NCBI GenBank assembly: GCA_025351125.1
Contig: JANXWN010000184.1
Location: 1-6,957 of the forward strand
Source: Caulobacteraceae bacterium
GTDB lineage: Bacteria > Pseudomonadota > Alphaproteobacteria > Caulobacterales > Caulobacteraceae
DNA length: 6,957 nt
Direction of reading: 5' to 3'
The translations under genes were made by a program, and so were the position numbers. Numbering within the stretch: the stretch's first letter is position 1; the number at the start of each line of letters is the position of its first letter. Positions 1 through 6,481 of the stretch are shown piece after piece. The notes under the pieces were generated by a model. It searched no databases and had not been told where the DNA came from. It worked only from the letters and a program-made list of their open reading frames with translations.

Positions 1-75
1 AAGCGCCAGCCATGCCGGCTCAAGCGCCAGGACCACGGTGGCCAGATACCGATAATGGCCGACTTTCGACGCCAT
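1..75 (-). CDS. 5' end of an unrecognised protein, partial (leaves the window)
   Basis: An ATG on the minus strand at 75-73 opens a frame that stays open for 25 codons to the window edge. The peptide begins MASKVGHYRYLATVVLAL and is hydrophobic after about residue 10, so it could be a membrane anchor or the start of a helical domain; this is too short to tell. The start is supported by a good Shine-Dalgarno match (AAGGG on the minus strand, about 83-87) with 7 bases of spacing. It would be transcribed divergently from pyrE, and the inverted repeat at 90-127 lies just upstream. I do not recognise the family. With only 25 codons a chance open frame remains possible, but start, ribosome site and upstream palindrome together favour a real gene. 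Confidence 0.45.
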   Translation of the reverse strand, partial: MASKVGHYRYLATVVLALEPAWLAL

Positions 76-82
76 AGGTTAT

Positions 83-88
83 CCCTTT
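83..88 (-). promoter_or_regulatory. Shine-Dalgarno site of the minus-strand gene
   Basis: Read on the minus strand this is AAAGGG, ending 7 bases before the ATG at 75-73. It is the main sequence support for that start codon. Confidence 0.4.
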
Positions 89-89
89 T

Positions 90-127
90 CGGTTATTAAC
101 GGTTCTATATATAACCGTTAATAACCG
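90..127. promoter_or_regulatory. Perfect 15-bp inverted repeat, likely operator in the divergent promoter region
   Basis: The left arm CGGTTATTAACGGTT (90-104) and right arm AACCGTTAATAACCG (113-127) are exact reverse complements separated by the 8 bases CTATATAT. Each arm holds two copies of a CGGTTAT-like half-site exactly 10 bp apart: 90-96 and 100-106 (the latter CGGTTCT) on the plus strand, 111-117 and 121-127 on the minus strand. All four would face the same side of the helix, as expected for cooperative binding of a dimeric repressor. The AT-rich block stands out in GC-rich surroundings, and its TATATA centre could serve as a -10 element. It ends one base before the ribosome site of the minus-strand gene, so control of that gene is the simplest reading; an effect on pyrE about 100 bases away is possible. 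No T tract follows on either strand, which argues against a terminator. A leader RNA hairpin is an alternative. Confidence 0.6.
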
Positions 128-156
128 CTTTGGCGAATCGAACGACGCGACGCGGC

Positions 157-162
157 TTGACG
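157..162 (+). promoter_or_regulatory. Possible -35 element for pyrE
   Basis: TTGACG matches the sigma-70 -35 consensus at five of six bases and lies 62 bases before the pyrE start. No convincing -10 box is seen 16-18 bases downstream (the sequence there is around ATCGGT), so this is a weak call. Confidence 0.2.
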
Positions 163-224
163 CTAAGACCGCCTCGCTTCATCGGTGCGCCGCGTTTGGC
201 CCGCGCCCGTCACAGGAGACCGCT

Positions 225-782
225 ATGAGCGACACCCAAAATGAAGTCGACTTGCTGAACCTGATCCGTGGTCGGTCTTTTCGACGGGGCAAATTCAAGC
301 TGGCCTCCGGCGTCGAAAGCGATCTCTACTTCAACCTCAAGCCGACCATGATGCACCCGCAAGGCGCCTACCTCGCCGCCCGCGCCTTCATTGATCGGAT
401 AGCGCCTGAGCACGTCGATTATGTCGGCGGCCTCGAAATGGGCGCGGTGCCGATCATTGGCGCTCTGGCCGCGGTCAGCCACGCGGAAGGGCGGCCGATC
501 CACACCTTCTTTCAACGCAAATCCGTCAAAGCCTATGGGGCGCAACTGACGCTTGAAGGTTTAGCTCCCGACGAAACGCTTGAGGGCAAACGCGTTATGG
601 TTCTCGACGACGTCGCCACCAGCGGCGGCTCGATCATCAAAACCGTCGAGGCGGCCCGCGCCGACGGGGCGACCGTCGATGTCGCGCTGGTGCTGATCGA
701 CCGCGAAGAGGGCGCATTGGCGGCCTTGGCCGACGAAGGCGTCAGACTGTTGTCGGTCTTCAAGGCGTCGCAATTTGCGTGA
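225..782 (+). CDS. pyrE: Orotate phosphoribosyltransferase
   Basis: The enzyme transfers the ribose 5-phosphate of PRPP to orotate, giving OMP and pyrophosphate, the fifth step of de novo UMP synthesis in the cytoplasm. The 185-residue protein has the type I phosphoribosyltransferase PRPP loop VMVLDDVATSGGS at residues 124-136, with the paired aspartates D128 and D129. The mobile catalytic loop RKSVKAYG lies at about 98-105 with lysines K99 and K102. The N-terminal segment (about 16-40, with KLASGVESDLYFNLKP) is the orotate-side hood typical of the family. The length is slightly short but within the family range. The ATG is set by an AGGAG at 214-218 with 6 bases of spacing. The gene stands alone, with 97 bases between the palindrome and its start and 90 bases after its stop; no pyrF adjoins it here. 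The call is firm. Confidence 0.96.
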   Translation: MSDTQNEVDLLNLIRGRSFRRGKFKLASGVESDLYFNLKPTMMHPQGAYLAARAFIDRIAPEHVDYVGGLEMGAVPIIGALAAVSHAEGRPIHTFFQRKSVKAYGAQLTLEGLAPDETLEGKRVMVLDDVATSGGSIIKTVEAARADGATVDVALVLIDREEGALAALADEGVRLLSVFKASQFA

Positions 783-861
783 CGCACGGCGGCGCCCATT
801 GCCAAGATTTAACTGGCGTCCGCCGCCGCTCTCCCCACTTTAGCGACAGTCGCAAACCGTT

Positions 862-867
862 AAGGGG
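862..867 (+). promoter_or_regulatory. Shine-Dalgarno site selecting a GTG start
   Basis: AAGGGG lies 5 bases before the GTG at 873. It supports that codon over the later in-frame ATG at 918, which would remove most of the export signal. Confidence 0.5.
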
Positions 868-872
868 CCCCC

Positions 873-1574
873 GTGGTGTCTTCCCGCTTATCCGTGTCGC
901 TGATTGTCGGTGGAATTATGAGTCTGGCGGCGGCGACGTGGGCCTGGGGGATGGACGAAGCGTGGGTCGTGCCGCGGGTGGTTTCGTTCGGCGGGACCTG
1001 CTCGGGATGTGATCTTTCGCGACGCAAGTTGTCGGGCGCGCGGTTCATGGGCGCGTCGTTCGACAACGCATCATTGGTCGCATCCGACTTACGCGGCGCC
1101 TTTTTTATGGGATCGGACTTTTCCCGCGCCGACTTCACGCGGGCCGACCTGCGCGGCGCACAAATGATGGGCGGCGATTTTGGCGGCGGCACGTTTGAGA
1201 ACGCGTCCTTGAGCGGTGCGGGCGCCCAGGGCGCCAATTTGCAGGGCGTGAATGCGCGCGGCGCGGATTTCGACGGCGCCGAATTGCTCGGCGCGGATTT
1301 GAGTCATGGCGTGTTCGATCGCGCCACGTTCCACAATACCAACTTGACCGCCGCCGACCTATCCGATGGACATTTCGCCGGCGCGGACTTCAGAGGGGCG
1401 ACCTTGCGCGGGGCCGATATCGGCGGCGCTGATCTGGCGACCGCCAAAAACCTGACCCGCGAGCAGATTTTGCCGGCCTGCGCCGATGGCGGCACGCGAT
1501 TGCCGGCCGGGCTGGCGGCGCGGGTTTGCACCGCCCATTCGCTGACGGTTATAACCACCGCCCGTAAACACTGA
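873..1574 (+). CDS. Exported pentapeptide-repeat protein
   Basis: A 233-residue protein with a probable N-terminal signal peptide: R5, then a hydrophobic stretch at about 6-24, with a possible cleavage site near AWG (24-26). A CSGC motif (C43, C46) is followed directly by 29 pentapeptides in unbroken register (residues 47-191), mostly of the form D/A-L/F-x-G-A, for example DLRGA, DFSRA and DIGGA. Such repeats fold into a right-handed quadrilateral beta-helix, here about seven turns. The tail from 194 (LTREQI, then C203, a LPAGL stretch and C219) resembles the cap seen in other alphaproteobacterial members; C43/C46 and C203/C219 could form periplasmic disulphides (inference). The biochemical role is unknown. 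DNA-mimic gyrase protectors such as MfpA/Qnr are cytoplasmic and lack a signal peptide, so that role is unlikely. It lies 90 bases after pyrE and may be cotranscribed with it. Confidence 0.85.
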   Translation: MVSSRLSVSLIVGGIMSLAAATWAWGMDEAWVVPRVVSFGGTCSGCDLSRRKLSGARFMGASFDNASLVASDLRGAFFMGSDFSRADFTRADLRGAQMMGGDFGGGTFENASLSGAGAQGANLQGVNARGADFDGAELLGADLSHGVFDRATFHNTNLTAADLSDGHFAGADFRGATLRGADIGGADLATAKNLTREQILPACADGGTRLPAGLAARVCTAHSLTVITTARKH

Positions 1575-1692
1575 CGCGAGGCGTCCGGCCAACCTATTCG
1601 CGGTTATGTCGACAACCCGCGCTCCTCTAGGTCAAAGCGATTTCCTCCGGCGCGCCAGTCGCGCTAAAGCAAGGCGGGGAAAGCTTTCGCTC

Positions 1693-2205
1693 ATGAATCG
1701 ATTGATCCTGTTTCGACACGCCAAGACCGCGCCACGCGCGCCGGGCCAGGGCGATATCGACCGGCCCCTCACCGAGCGAGGCATAGGTGATTGTATCGCC
1801 ATGACACAAAGGCTGGCGCGCGAGGGACTGGTTCCCGATCTGGTGCTGATCTCGCCATCGCTGCGGACCCGCCAGACGTGGGAACACGCCCGCGCCGCCT
1901 TTCCGATCGCGCGTTATCAGGTCATCGACGCCATCTATGGCGCCGCCGCCGAAGAGCTATCGGCCGTGTTGACGCAGGTCCCGAGCAGAGACGACACGGT
2001 CATGTTAATCGGACACAATCCGGGATTGCAGGAACTGGCTGTCAATCTTTTGATCGAAGGTTCGGCGTCGGCGCACCATATCGATCAACTCGAGACGCGG
2101 TTCCCGACCGCCGCGGCGGCGGCGTTTCTTATCGACGCCGAAGGGCGCGCCGTCTTTGACGGGATGTTCATGCCGCGCGACCTTGATCGGGAAACGCTTT
2201 TGTGA
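1693..2205 (+). CDS. SixA-type histidine phosphatase family protein
   Basis: A single-domain 170-residue histidine phosphatase (phosphoglycerate mutase-like fold). The phosphoacceptor motif FRHAKT is at 7-12 with catalytic H9 and R8. DRPLTERG follows at about 23-30, the arginine-bearing SPSLRTRQTW at about 54-63, and the second catalytic histidine H108 is in LIGHNPGLQELA. The RHAKT form and short length match the SixA group, whose E. coli member removes phosphate from phosphohistidine in phosphorelay or phosphotransferase proteins; the substrate here is unknown. I chose the ATG at 1693 because the catalytic motif in this family lies within the first dozen residues and a purine-rich stretch (1676-1683) precedes it. 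An upstream in-frame ATG at 1606 would add 29 basic residues with no family match. Its stop overlaps the next gene's GTG by 4 bases. An adjacent SixA and DUF952/pyrD suggests one transcript. Confidence 0.88.
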   Translation: MNRLILFRHAKTAPRAPGQGDIDRPLTERGIGDCIAMTQRLAREGLVPDLVLISPSLRTRQTWEHARAAFPIARYQVIDAIYGAAAEELSAVLTQVPSRDDTVMLIGHNPGLQELAVNLLIEGSASAHHIDQLETRFPTAAAAAFLIDAEGRAVFDGMFMPRDLDRETLL

Positions 2206-2546
2206 TCCTCATCTATAAAATCCTGCCGCGCCTGGCGTGGGAGGCGGCTGTCGCGGTGGGACGCTACCGTGGTTCGCCGGTCGATCTCGCCGATGGATAT
2301 ATCCATTTTTCGGCGGCTGATCAGGTGGCCGCGACGGCCGAAAAGTACTTCGCCGGCCAGCAAGACTTGATCGTCTTGACCGTCGACGCAGCATCCTTGG
2401 GCGACAGCCTAAAGTGGGAACGCTCTCGCGGCGGGACCCTGTTTCCGCACCTTTACGGCCTGCTGGAATGCAGCCAGGTGATGGCCGCCAGCCCCGCGCC
2501 ACGCTGGCCCGACGACCTGCCTGACCTGCAAAACCTTGTGCCGTGA
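2202..2546 (+). CDS. DUF952 family protein
   Basis: A 114-residue soluble protein that matches the DUF952 pattern from end to end: an IYKI-like opening (residues 3-6), the conserved DGYIHFSAADQ segment at about 30-40, a DLIVLTVDAASLGDSLKWE stretch near 53-71, and RGGTLFPHLYG at about 74-84. The conserved histidines in YIHFS and FPHLYG are candidates for an active or binding site, but no reaction is established for the family as far as I know. It starts with GTG inside the stop of the phosphatase gene (GTGA, 2202-2205) and ends inside the start of pyrD (GTGA, 2543-2546), so its translation is probably coupled on both sides. A DUF952 gene directly before pyrD recurs in Alphaproteobacteria, which suggests, without proving, a link to pyrimidine or quinone-linked metabolism. 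Confidence 0.88.
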   Translation: MILIYKILPRLAWEAAVAVGRYRGSPVDLADGYIHFSAADQVAATAEKYFAGQQDLIVLTVDAASLGDSLKWERSRGGTLFPHLYGLLECSQVMAASPAPRWPDDLPDLQNLVP

Positions 2547-3604
2547 GCGCGCTGCACGCCTTGGGCGCTCGCGCCGCGCGTTTGCTCGACCCCGAACTGG
2601 CCCACGGTTTGACGATCACGGCCTTGGCCGCCGGGCTGGGGCCTCGCGCCAAGGCGATCGACGATCCGATCTTGGCGACCCACCTGGCGGGTCTCGCCCT
2701 GACCAATCCCGTCGGCTTGGCCGCCGGTTTTGATAAGAATGCTCGGGCGCCGGGCGCGCTGTTGCGCGCGGGTTTCGGATTTGTGGAATGCGGCACGACG
2801 ACGCCACAACCCCAAGCCGGCAATCCGAAACCCCGGCTGTTTCGCTTAACGAGCGACCGCGCGGTCATTAACCGGATGGGCTTCAACAATGATGGTCAAG
2901 ACGCCTTTGCCTCGCGGCTGCGACGGCAAAGTCGCGTCGGCGTCCTCGGCGCCAACATAGGCGCGAACAAAGACTCGGCTGACCGCGTCGCCGACTACGG
3001 GGTTGGGCTCAACCGTCTGTGGGGGCTGGCCGACTATTTCACCTTGAACGTCTCGTCGCCTAATACCCCCGGATTGCGCGATCTGCAGAGCGAGGCGGCC
3101 CTGATCGATCTTCTGGAATCGACGGCGAAGGTGCGAATGGAGCTCATCAAGACGCGGGGGGACGTCCCGGTGTTTTTGAAGGTCGCGCCAGATCTGCACG
3201 AGTCCGCCGTGGGCCAAATTGTCGAGGCCGCGATCCGCTTCGGCTTGAACGGCATAATCGTCTCCAATACCACTCTGGCGCGACCGGAAACGTTAACGTC
3301 GCGACATCGCGGGCAGGCAGGCGGACTGTCCGGAGCGCCGTTATTGGCGGCGTCGACGATTTTGCTACGACGTTTTTACCAGGCGGCCGCGGGGCGGCTC
3401 GCTCTAATCGGCGTCGGCGGCGTGAGCAACGGCGCGGACGCCTACACCAAGATTCGCGCCGGCGCCGATGCGGTGCAACTATACTCGGCTTTGGCCTATC
3501 GGGGACCATCACTCATCGGGGATATCAAGCGCGACCTGGCGGCGCGATTGCGCGCCGACGGATTTGCGAGCGTGTCCGAAGCGGTCGGAGCCGGGCCACT
3601 TTGA
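2543..3604 (+). CDS. pyrD: Dihydroorotate dehydrogenase (quinone), class 2
   Basis: It oxidises dihydroorotate to orotate and passes electrons through FMN to membrane quinone, the fourth step of UMP synthesis. The 353 residues include the class 2 N-terminal helical segment (about 1-40) that docks on the inner membrane. NPVGLAAGFDKNA follows at about 55-67 with flavin-contacting K65, then the INRMGFNNDG segment. The active-site motif NVSSPNTPGLR starts at N169, and by alignment with E. coli PyrD the catalytic base is S172; class 1 enzymes use cysteine there. FLKVAPDL, IVSNTTLARP, GGLSGAPL and the FMN phosphate-binding GVGGVSNGADA (near 293) complete the barrel. The GTG start overlaps the DUF952 stop by 4 bases. 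No truncation or missing key residue is seen. Confidence 0.97.
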   Translation: MSALHALGARAARLLDPELAHGLTITALAAGLGPRAKAIDDPILATHLAGLALTNPVGLAAGFDKNARAPGALLRAGFGFVECGTTTPQPQAGNPKPRLFRLTSDRAVINRMGFNNDGQDAFASRLRRQSRVGVLGANIGANKDSADRVADYGVGLNRLWGLADYFTLNVSSPNTPGLRDLQSEAALIDLLESTAKVRMELIKTRGDVPVFLKVAPDLHESAVGQIVEAAIRFGLNGIIVSNTTLARPETLTSRHRGQAGGLSGAPLLAASTILLRRFYQAAAGRLALIGVGGVSNGADAYTKIRAGADAVQLYSALAYRGPSLIGDIKRDLAARLRADGFASVSEAVGAGPL

Positions 3605-3640
3605 TTGCTCCGGCGGTTTAAGCGCGGTAACGAAGCGGTC

Positions 3641-5089
3641 ATGGCGCAACCTGCGGCCCCACCAGCGTCCAAGGCGCTCCACGAAGGTCGCGCGCGGTGG
3701 CTCGCGGGTCTGTCCGCGCGTTTGCTGCTGCTGACGATTATGATCGTGGTTTTGGCAAATCTGATCATTCTGCCCCCGACTCTCGCCGCCTTCGAAGAAC
3801 AATGGCTGTATGACCGGCTACGCGCCGCGGAACTGGCGATCTTGGTGGAGCAGACGGCCCCAGGCCGCGTTGTCACCGACCGGGTGCGCGACAAGCTGCT
3901 CGCTAACGCCGAGGTCGTCTCGGTCGCCCTGCAGGTCGAGGGGCAAAGACGCTTGGTTCTGCAAGCTCCCCGACTGCGACGCACGCCGTATCTGGTCGAT
4001 CTGCGGCGACCCAACCCGATGTCTTGGGTCGCGCCGTTCGAAACTCTGACCGGAGGCGGCGACCGGATGGTTCGCGTGATGGCCAAGCCACGCTTTAGCG
4101 CCGGCGATTTCGTTGAAATCGTCGCTCCCGACGGGCCGCTAAAGCGCGAGCTTTTGATCCAATTGGGCCGCCTCATGGCGATCGCCGCGTTTAGCTCGGT
4201 GATGGCTGGCGCCGTGGTCTATCTGTCTTTGACGTTGTTCTTGGTGCGGCCGATGCAGCGCATTACACGGGCAATGGAGCGATTCCGCGCCGATCCGGAA
4301 GACCCGAGCGCCGCCATCTCGCCGTCACGCCGGCGCGACGAGATCGGCCGGGCCGAACGGGAATTAGGCCGGATGCAAGTGGACTTGCGCGCCGCTTTGA
4401 CCTCCCGCGCCCGTCTCGCCGCGCTCGGCGAAGCCGTCGCCAAGATCAATCACGATCTACGCAACATGCTCACCAGCGCGCAGATCGCCTCCGAGCGTTT
4501 GGCCGGATCAGGGGATCCCAAGGTCGCGCAAGCCCTGCCGCGCCTCGAGCGGGCCCTGGATCGCGCGATCACTCTGGCGTCCAACGTGTTAAGCTTCGGC
4601 AGCAGCGCCGAACCGGCGCCGGCCAAAGCCCGCACGCCTCTTCGCGCGGCATTGGACGTCGCCGCCGAGGACGCCGGCCTCACGGCCGAGGGCGTCCGCC
4701 TCGACAACACCGTCGGCGCCAAGACCGGGGTGCAGGCGGACGCCGAACAACTGCACCGCATCTTGGTCAATCTGTTGCGCAATGCCCGTCAGGCCGTCGA
4801 CGGCGCGCCTGAACGCAAGGGCGTTGGCGTGGTGGCCGCATCCGTTGTGAGAAGTGGCGAGGTCGATCACATCCGTTTGACCGATAATGGCCCGGGCCTG
4901 CCCGAGCGTGCTCAAGCCAACATCTTCCAGCCCTTCACCGCGTCGGCCCGGCGCGGGGGCACCGGGCTGGGCCTCGCCATCGCCAAGGAGCTCGCGCAGG
5001 GCCACGGCGGGGACCTGGTGCTGGTTTCCACCGGACCCCAGGGAACGACGTTCGAAGTGCGGCTGCCCGTGGCGAAAGAGCATCCATGA
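3641..5089 (+). CDS. Membrane sensor histidine kinase
   Basis: Numbering is from the ATG at 3641 (482 residues). The order is a cytoplasmic N-terminus, TM1 at about 27-48, a sensor region of about 130 residues with no recognised fold, TM2 at about 178-202, a HAMP linker to about 255, a dimerisation/phosphoacceptor helix with H271 in KINHDLRN, and a C-terminal ATPase domain. The ATPase carries an N-box NLLRNARQA (N377, N381), a G1 box DNGPGLPE (D415), an IFQPF F-box and a G2 box GGTGLGLAIA (about 439-448). All catalytic residues are present. The DLRN after the histidine fits the D/E-x-x-N/T pattern needed for phosphatase activity in this class. A TTG at 3605, abutting the pyrD stop, would add 12 residues; neither start has a strong ribosome site. 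No response regulator is in the window. The stop overlaps the CoA-transferase start by 4 bases. The stimulus is unknown. Confidence 0.93.
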   Translation: MAQPAAPPASKALHEGRARWLAGLSARLLLLTIMIVVLANLIILPPTLAAFEEQWLYDRLRAAELAILVEQTAPGRVVTDRVRDKLLANAEVVSVALQVEGQRRLVLQAPRLRRTPYLVDLRRPNPMSWVAPFETLTGGGDRMVRVMAKPRFSAGDFVEIVAPDGPLKRELLIQLGRLMAIAAFSSVMAGAVVYLSLTLFLVRPMQRITRAMERFRADPEDPSAAISPSRRRDEIGRAERELGRMQVDLRAALTSRARLAALGEAVAKINHDLRNMLTSAQIASERLAGSGDPKVAQALPRLERALDRAITLASNVLSFGSSAEPAPAKARTPLRAALDVAAEDAGLTAEGVRLDNTVGAKTGVQADAEQLHRILVNLLRNARQAVDGAPERKGVGVVAASVVRSGEVDHIRLTDNGPGLPERAQANIFQPFTASARRGGTGLGLAIAKELAQGHGGDLVLVSTGPQGTTFEVRLPVAKEHP

Positions 5090-6432
5090 TCCGACGCACG
5101 CCCGTCCATTCCGCCGTTCCTATCTCCGCTGACGCCGCCGCCGCCATGGTGCACTCGGGGATGTCGATCGATTACGGCGTGGCGCTCAGTCAGCCAGACG
5201 TGTTTGACGCGGCGTTGGCGCGGCGAGTTCCGCAACTAACCGGCTTGACGCTGCGGTCGTGTTTGTCGTTGCGACCCCGCGCCGTCGTCGAGGCCGATCC
5301 GATGGGCGCCCGCGTGTTGAACCTCAGCTGGCATTTCAGTGGCTGGGATCGGCAAAAAGGCGACAGTGGGCTGTGTCACCACGCGCCTTTGCATCTGGGC
5401 GAGGTGCCCGATTATTATCGTCGGTTCATCGATCCGATGGACATGGTGATCATCAAAACCTGTCCCGTCGATGCGGCCGGCTATTTCAACTTTGGCCCGA
5501 CCAATGCGTGGCACCGCGCGGTTATCGAACGGGCTAGATTGGTGATCGTCGAGGTGACGCAAGGATTGCCCTATGTCTTCGGCGAGGCCAACGGCGTGCA
5601 TTGCTCCGAAGTCGATTACGTCATCGCCGGCGACGACGCGCCTACCGTCGAACTGAAGAACCCGGCGGCTGGCGAGGTTGATCGGGCGGTGGCCCAGCGG
5701 ATCGTCAACGAGGTCGAGGACGGCGCGTGTCTGCAGATCGGCATCGGCGGCATGCCCAACGCGGTCTGCACCTCGCTATTGGACAGTGGCGTCCGGGACC
5801 TCGGCATTCACACCGAAATGATGGTCGATGGGCTGATTGATCTGTATCAGGCCGGGCGGATCACCGGCGCGCGCAAGCAATTGGATCCCGGCAAGGTGAC
5901 CTTCACCTTCGCGGTCGGTTCGCAACGGCTGTATGACGCGATCGATCGTAACGGCGACATGCTGTGTTGCCCGGTGGATTACACCAACGCGCCGCATATC
6001 ATTATGCGCAACGACAAGGTCATATCGATTAACAACACGACGCAAATCGATCTGCAGGGTCAGGCCGCCTCGGAGTCCGATGGTCGCCGCCATATCAGCG
6101 GCACTGGCGGGCAATTACAATTTGTCCGCGGCGCATATGAATCGAAGGGCGGTAAATCCTTCATCTGCCTCGCCTCGACTTACGAAAAGAAGGGCGTGCG
6201 CAAGAGCCGGATCGTGCTCGATCTCACACCAGGCAATATCGTCACCACGCCGCGCTCCGACGTGATGTACGTGGTGACCGAATACGGTATGGTCAATCTG
6301 AAAGGCAAGTCCGTGCCTGAGCGTGTTGTGGCCTTGATATCCTTAGCTCATCCCGATTTTCGTGAGGGTCTCGAACGCCAGGCGCACGCCAACCGGATGC
6401 TACCGCGAAGCGGGAGGCTGAGCGCGACTTAG
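5086..6432 (+). CDS. Acetyl-CoA hydrolase/transferase family CoA-transferase (4-hydroxybutyrate or butyrate:acetate type)
   Basis: The family moves CoA between an acyl-CoA and a free carboxylate through a glutamyl-CoA thioester; some members act as hydrolases. The 448 residues match the usual length of about 430-450. An N-terminal SADAAAAMVHSGMSIDYG segment (about 14-31) fits the family's opening and supports the ATG at 5086. GIGGMPNAV lies at about 222-230. The catalytic glutamate is E244 in GIHTEMMVDG, matching the GIHSEM site of Clostridium 4-hydroxybutyrate CoA-transferase. The second glycine loop GTGGQLQFVRGA starts at G339 and has the oxyanion/CoA-binding role in relatives. VVTEYGMVNLKGKS and the SLAHPDFRE motif near the C-terminus are also typical. 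The protein is complete and cytoplasmic. The acyl substrate cannot be told from sequence; acetate, butyrate, propionate or 4-hydroxybutyrate are all possible. It is coupled to the kinase gene by ATGA (5086-5089). Confidence 0.9.
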   Translation: MIRRTPVHSAVPISADAAAAMVHSGMSIDYGVALSQPDVFDAALARRVPQLTGLTLRSCLSLRPRAVVEADPMGARVLNLSWHFSGWDRQKGDSGLCHHAPLHLGEVPDYYRRFIDPMDMVIIKTCPVDAAGYFNFGPTNAWHRAVIERARLVIVEVTQGLPYVFGEANGVHCSEVDYVIAGDDAPTVELKNPAAGEVDRAVAQRIVNEVEDGACLQIGIGGMPNAVCTSLLDSGVRDLGIHTEMMVDGLIDLYQAGRITGARKQLDPGKVTFTFAVGSQRLYDAIDRNGDMLCCPVDYTNAPHIIMRNDKVISINNTTQIDLQGQAASESDGRRHISGTGGQLQFVRGAYESKGGKSFICLASTYEKKGVRKSRIVLDLTPGNIVTTPRSDVMYVVTEYGMVNLKGKSVPERVVALISLAHPDFREGLERQAHANRMLPRSGRLSAT

Positions 6433-6452
6433 CGCCAATCGCGAGGCGGTGA

Positions 6453-6467
6453 TCAGTCAGAGACTGA
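6453..6467. terminator. Small hairpin between convergent genes, weak terminator candidate
   Basis: TCAGTC (6453-6458) and GACTGA (6462-6467) pair perfectly around a 3-base AGA loop. It lies in the 49-base gap between two convergent genes, the expected place for a shared terminator. The stem is only 6 bp and no T tract follows on either strand, so rho-dependent termination or chance are equally likely. Confidence 0.2.
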
Positions 6468-6481
6468 ATGGCGGCCTGGCT

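Noticed and set aside
90..127. Rho-independent terminator reading of the inverted repeat
   Set aside because: The stem is AT-rich and no T tract follows on either strand. It lies upstream of two gene starts rather than after a gene end.
788..827. GGCGGCG/CGCCGCC complementary arms after pyrE as a terminator
   Set aside because: The loop is 26 bases and no T run follows. Such GC words are common here by composition.
1011..1445. Tandem DNA repeat (15-base period) in the pentapeptide gene
   Set aside because: The periodicity comes from the protein pentapeptides. The copies differ at many bases, so this is not a DNA satellite or CRISPR array.
1606..1692. N-terminal extension of the histidine phosphatase from an upstream ATG
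   Set aside because: The added 29 residues are basic and unlike the family, whose RHA motif sits near the N-terminus. The upstream ATG has no good ribosome site and lies in one of the CGGTTAT words.
2209..2889. 226-residue open frame on the minus strand across the DUF952 gene and the start of pyrD
   Set aside because: It is antisense to two firmly identified genes. Its product is rich in Arg, Ala, Pro and Ser with no recognisable domain, as expected of a shadow frame in GC-rich coding DNA.
3496..4176. 226-residue open frame on the minus strand across the pyrD/kinase junction
   Set aside because: It is opposite the real coding frames, has a low-complexity Arg/Ser-rich composition and no family motif.
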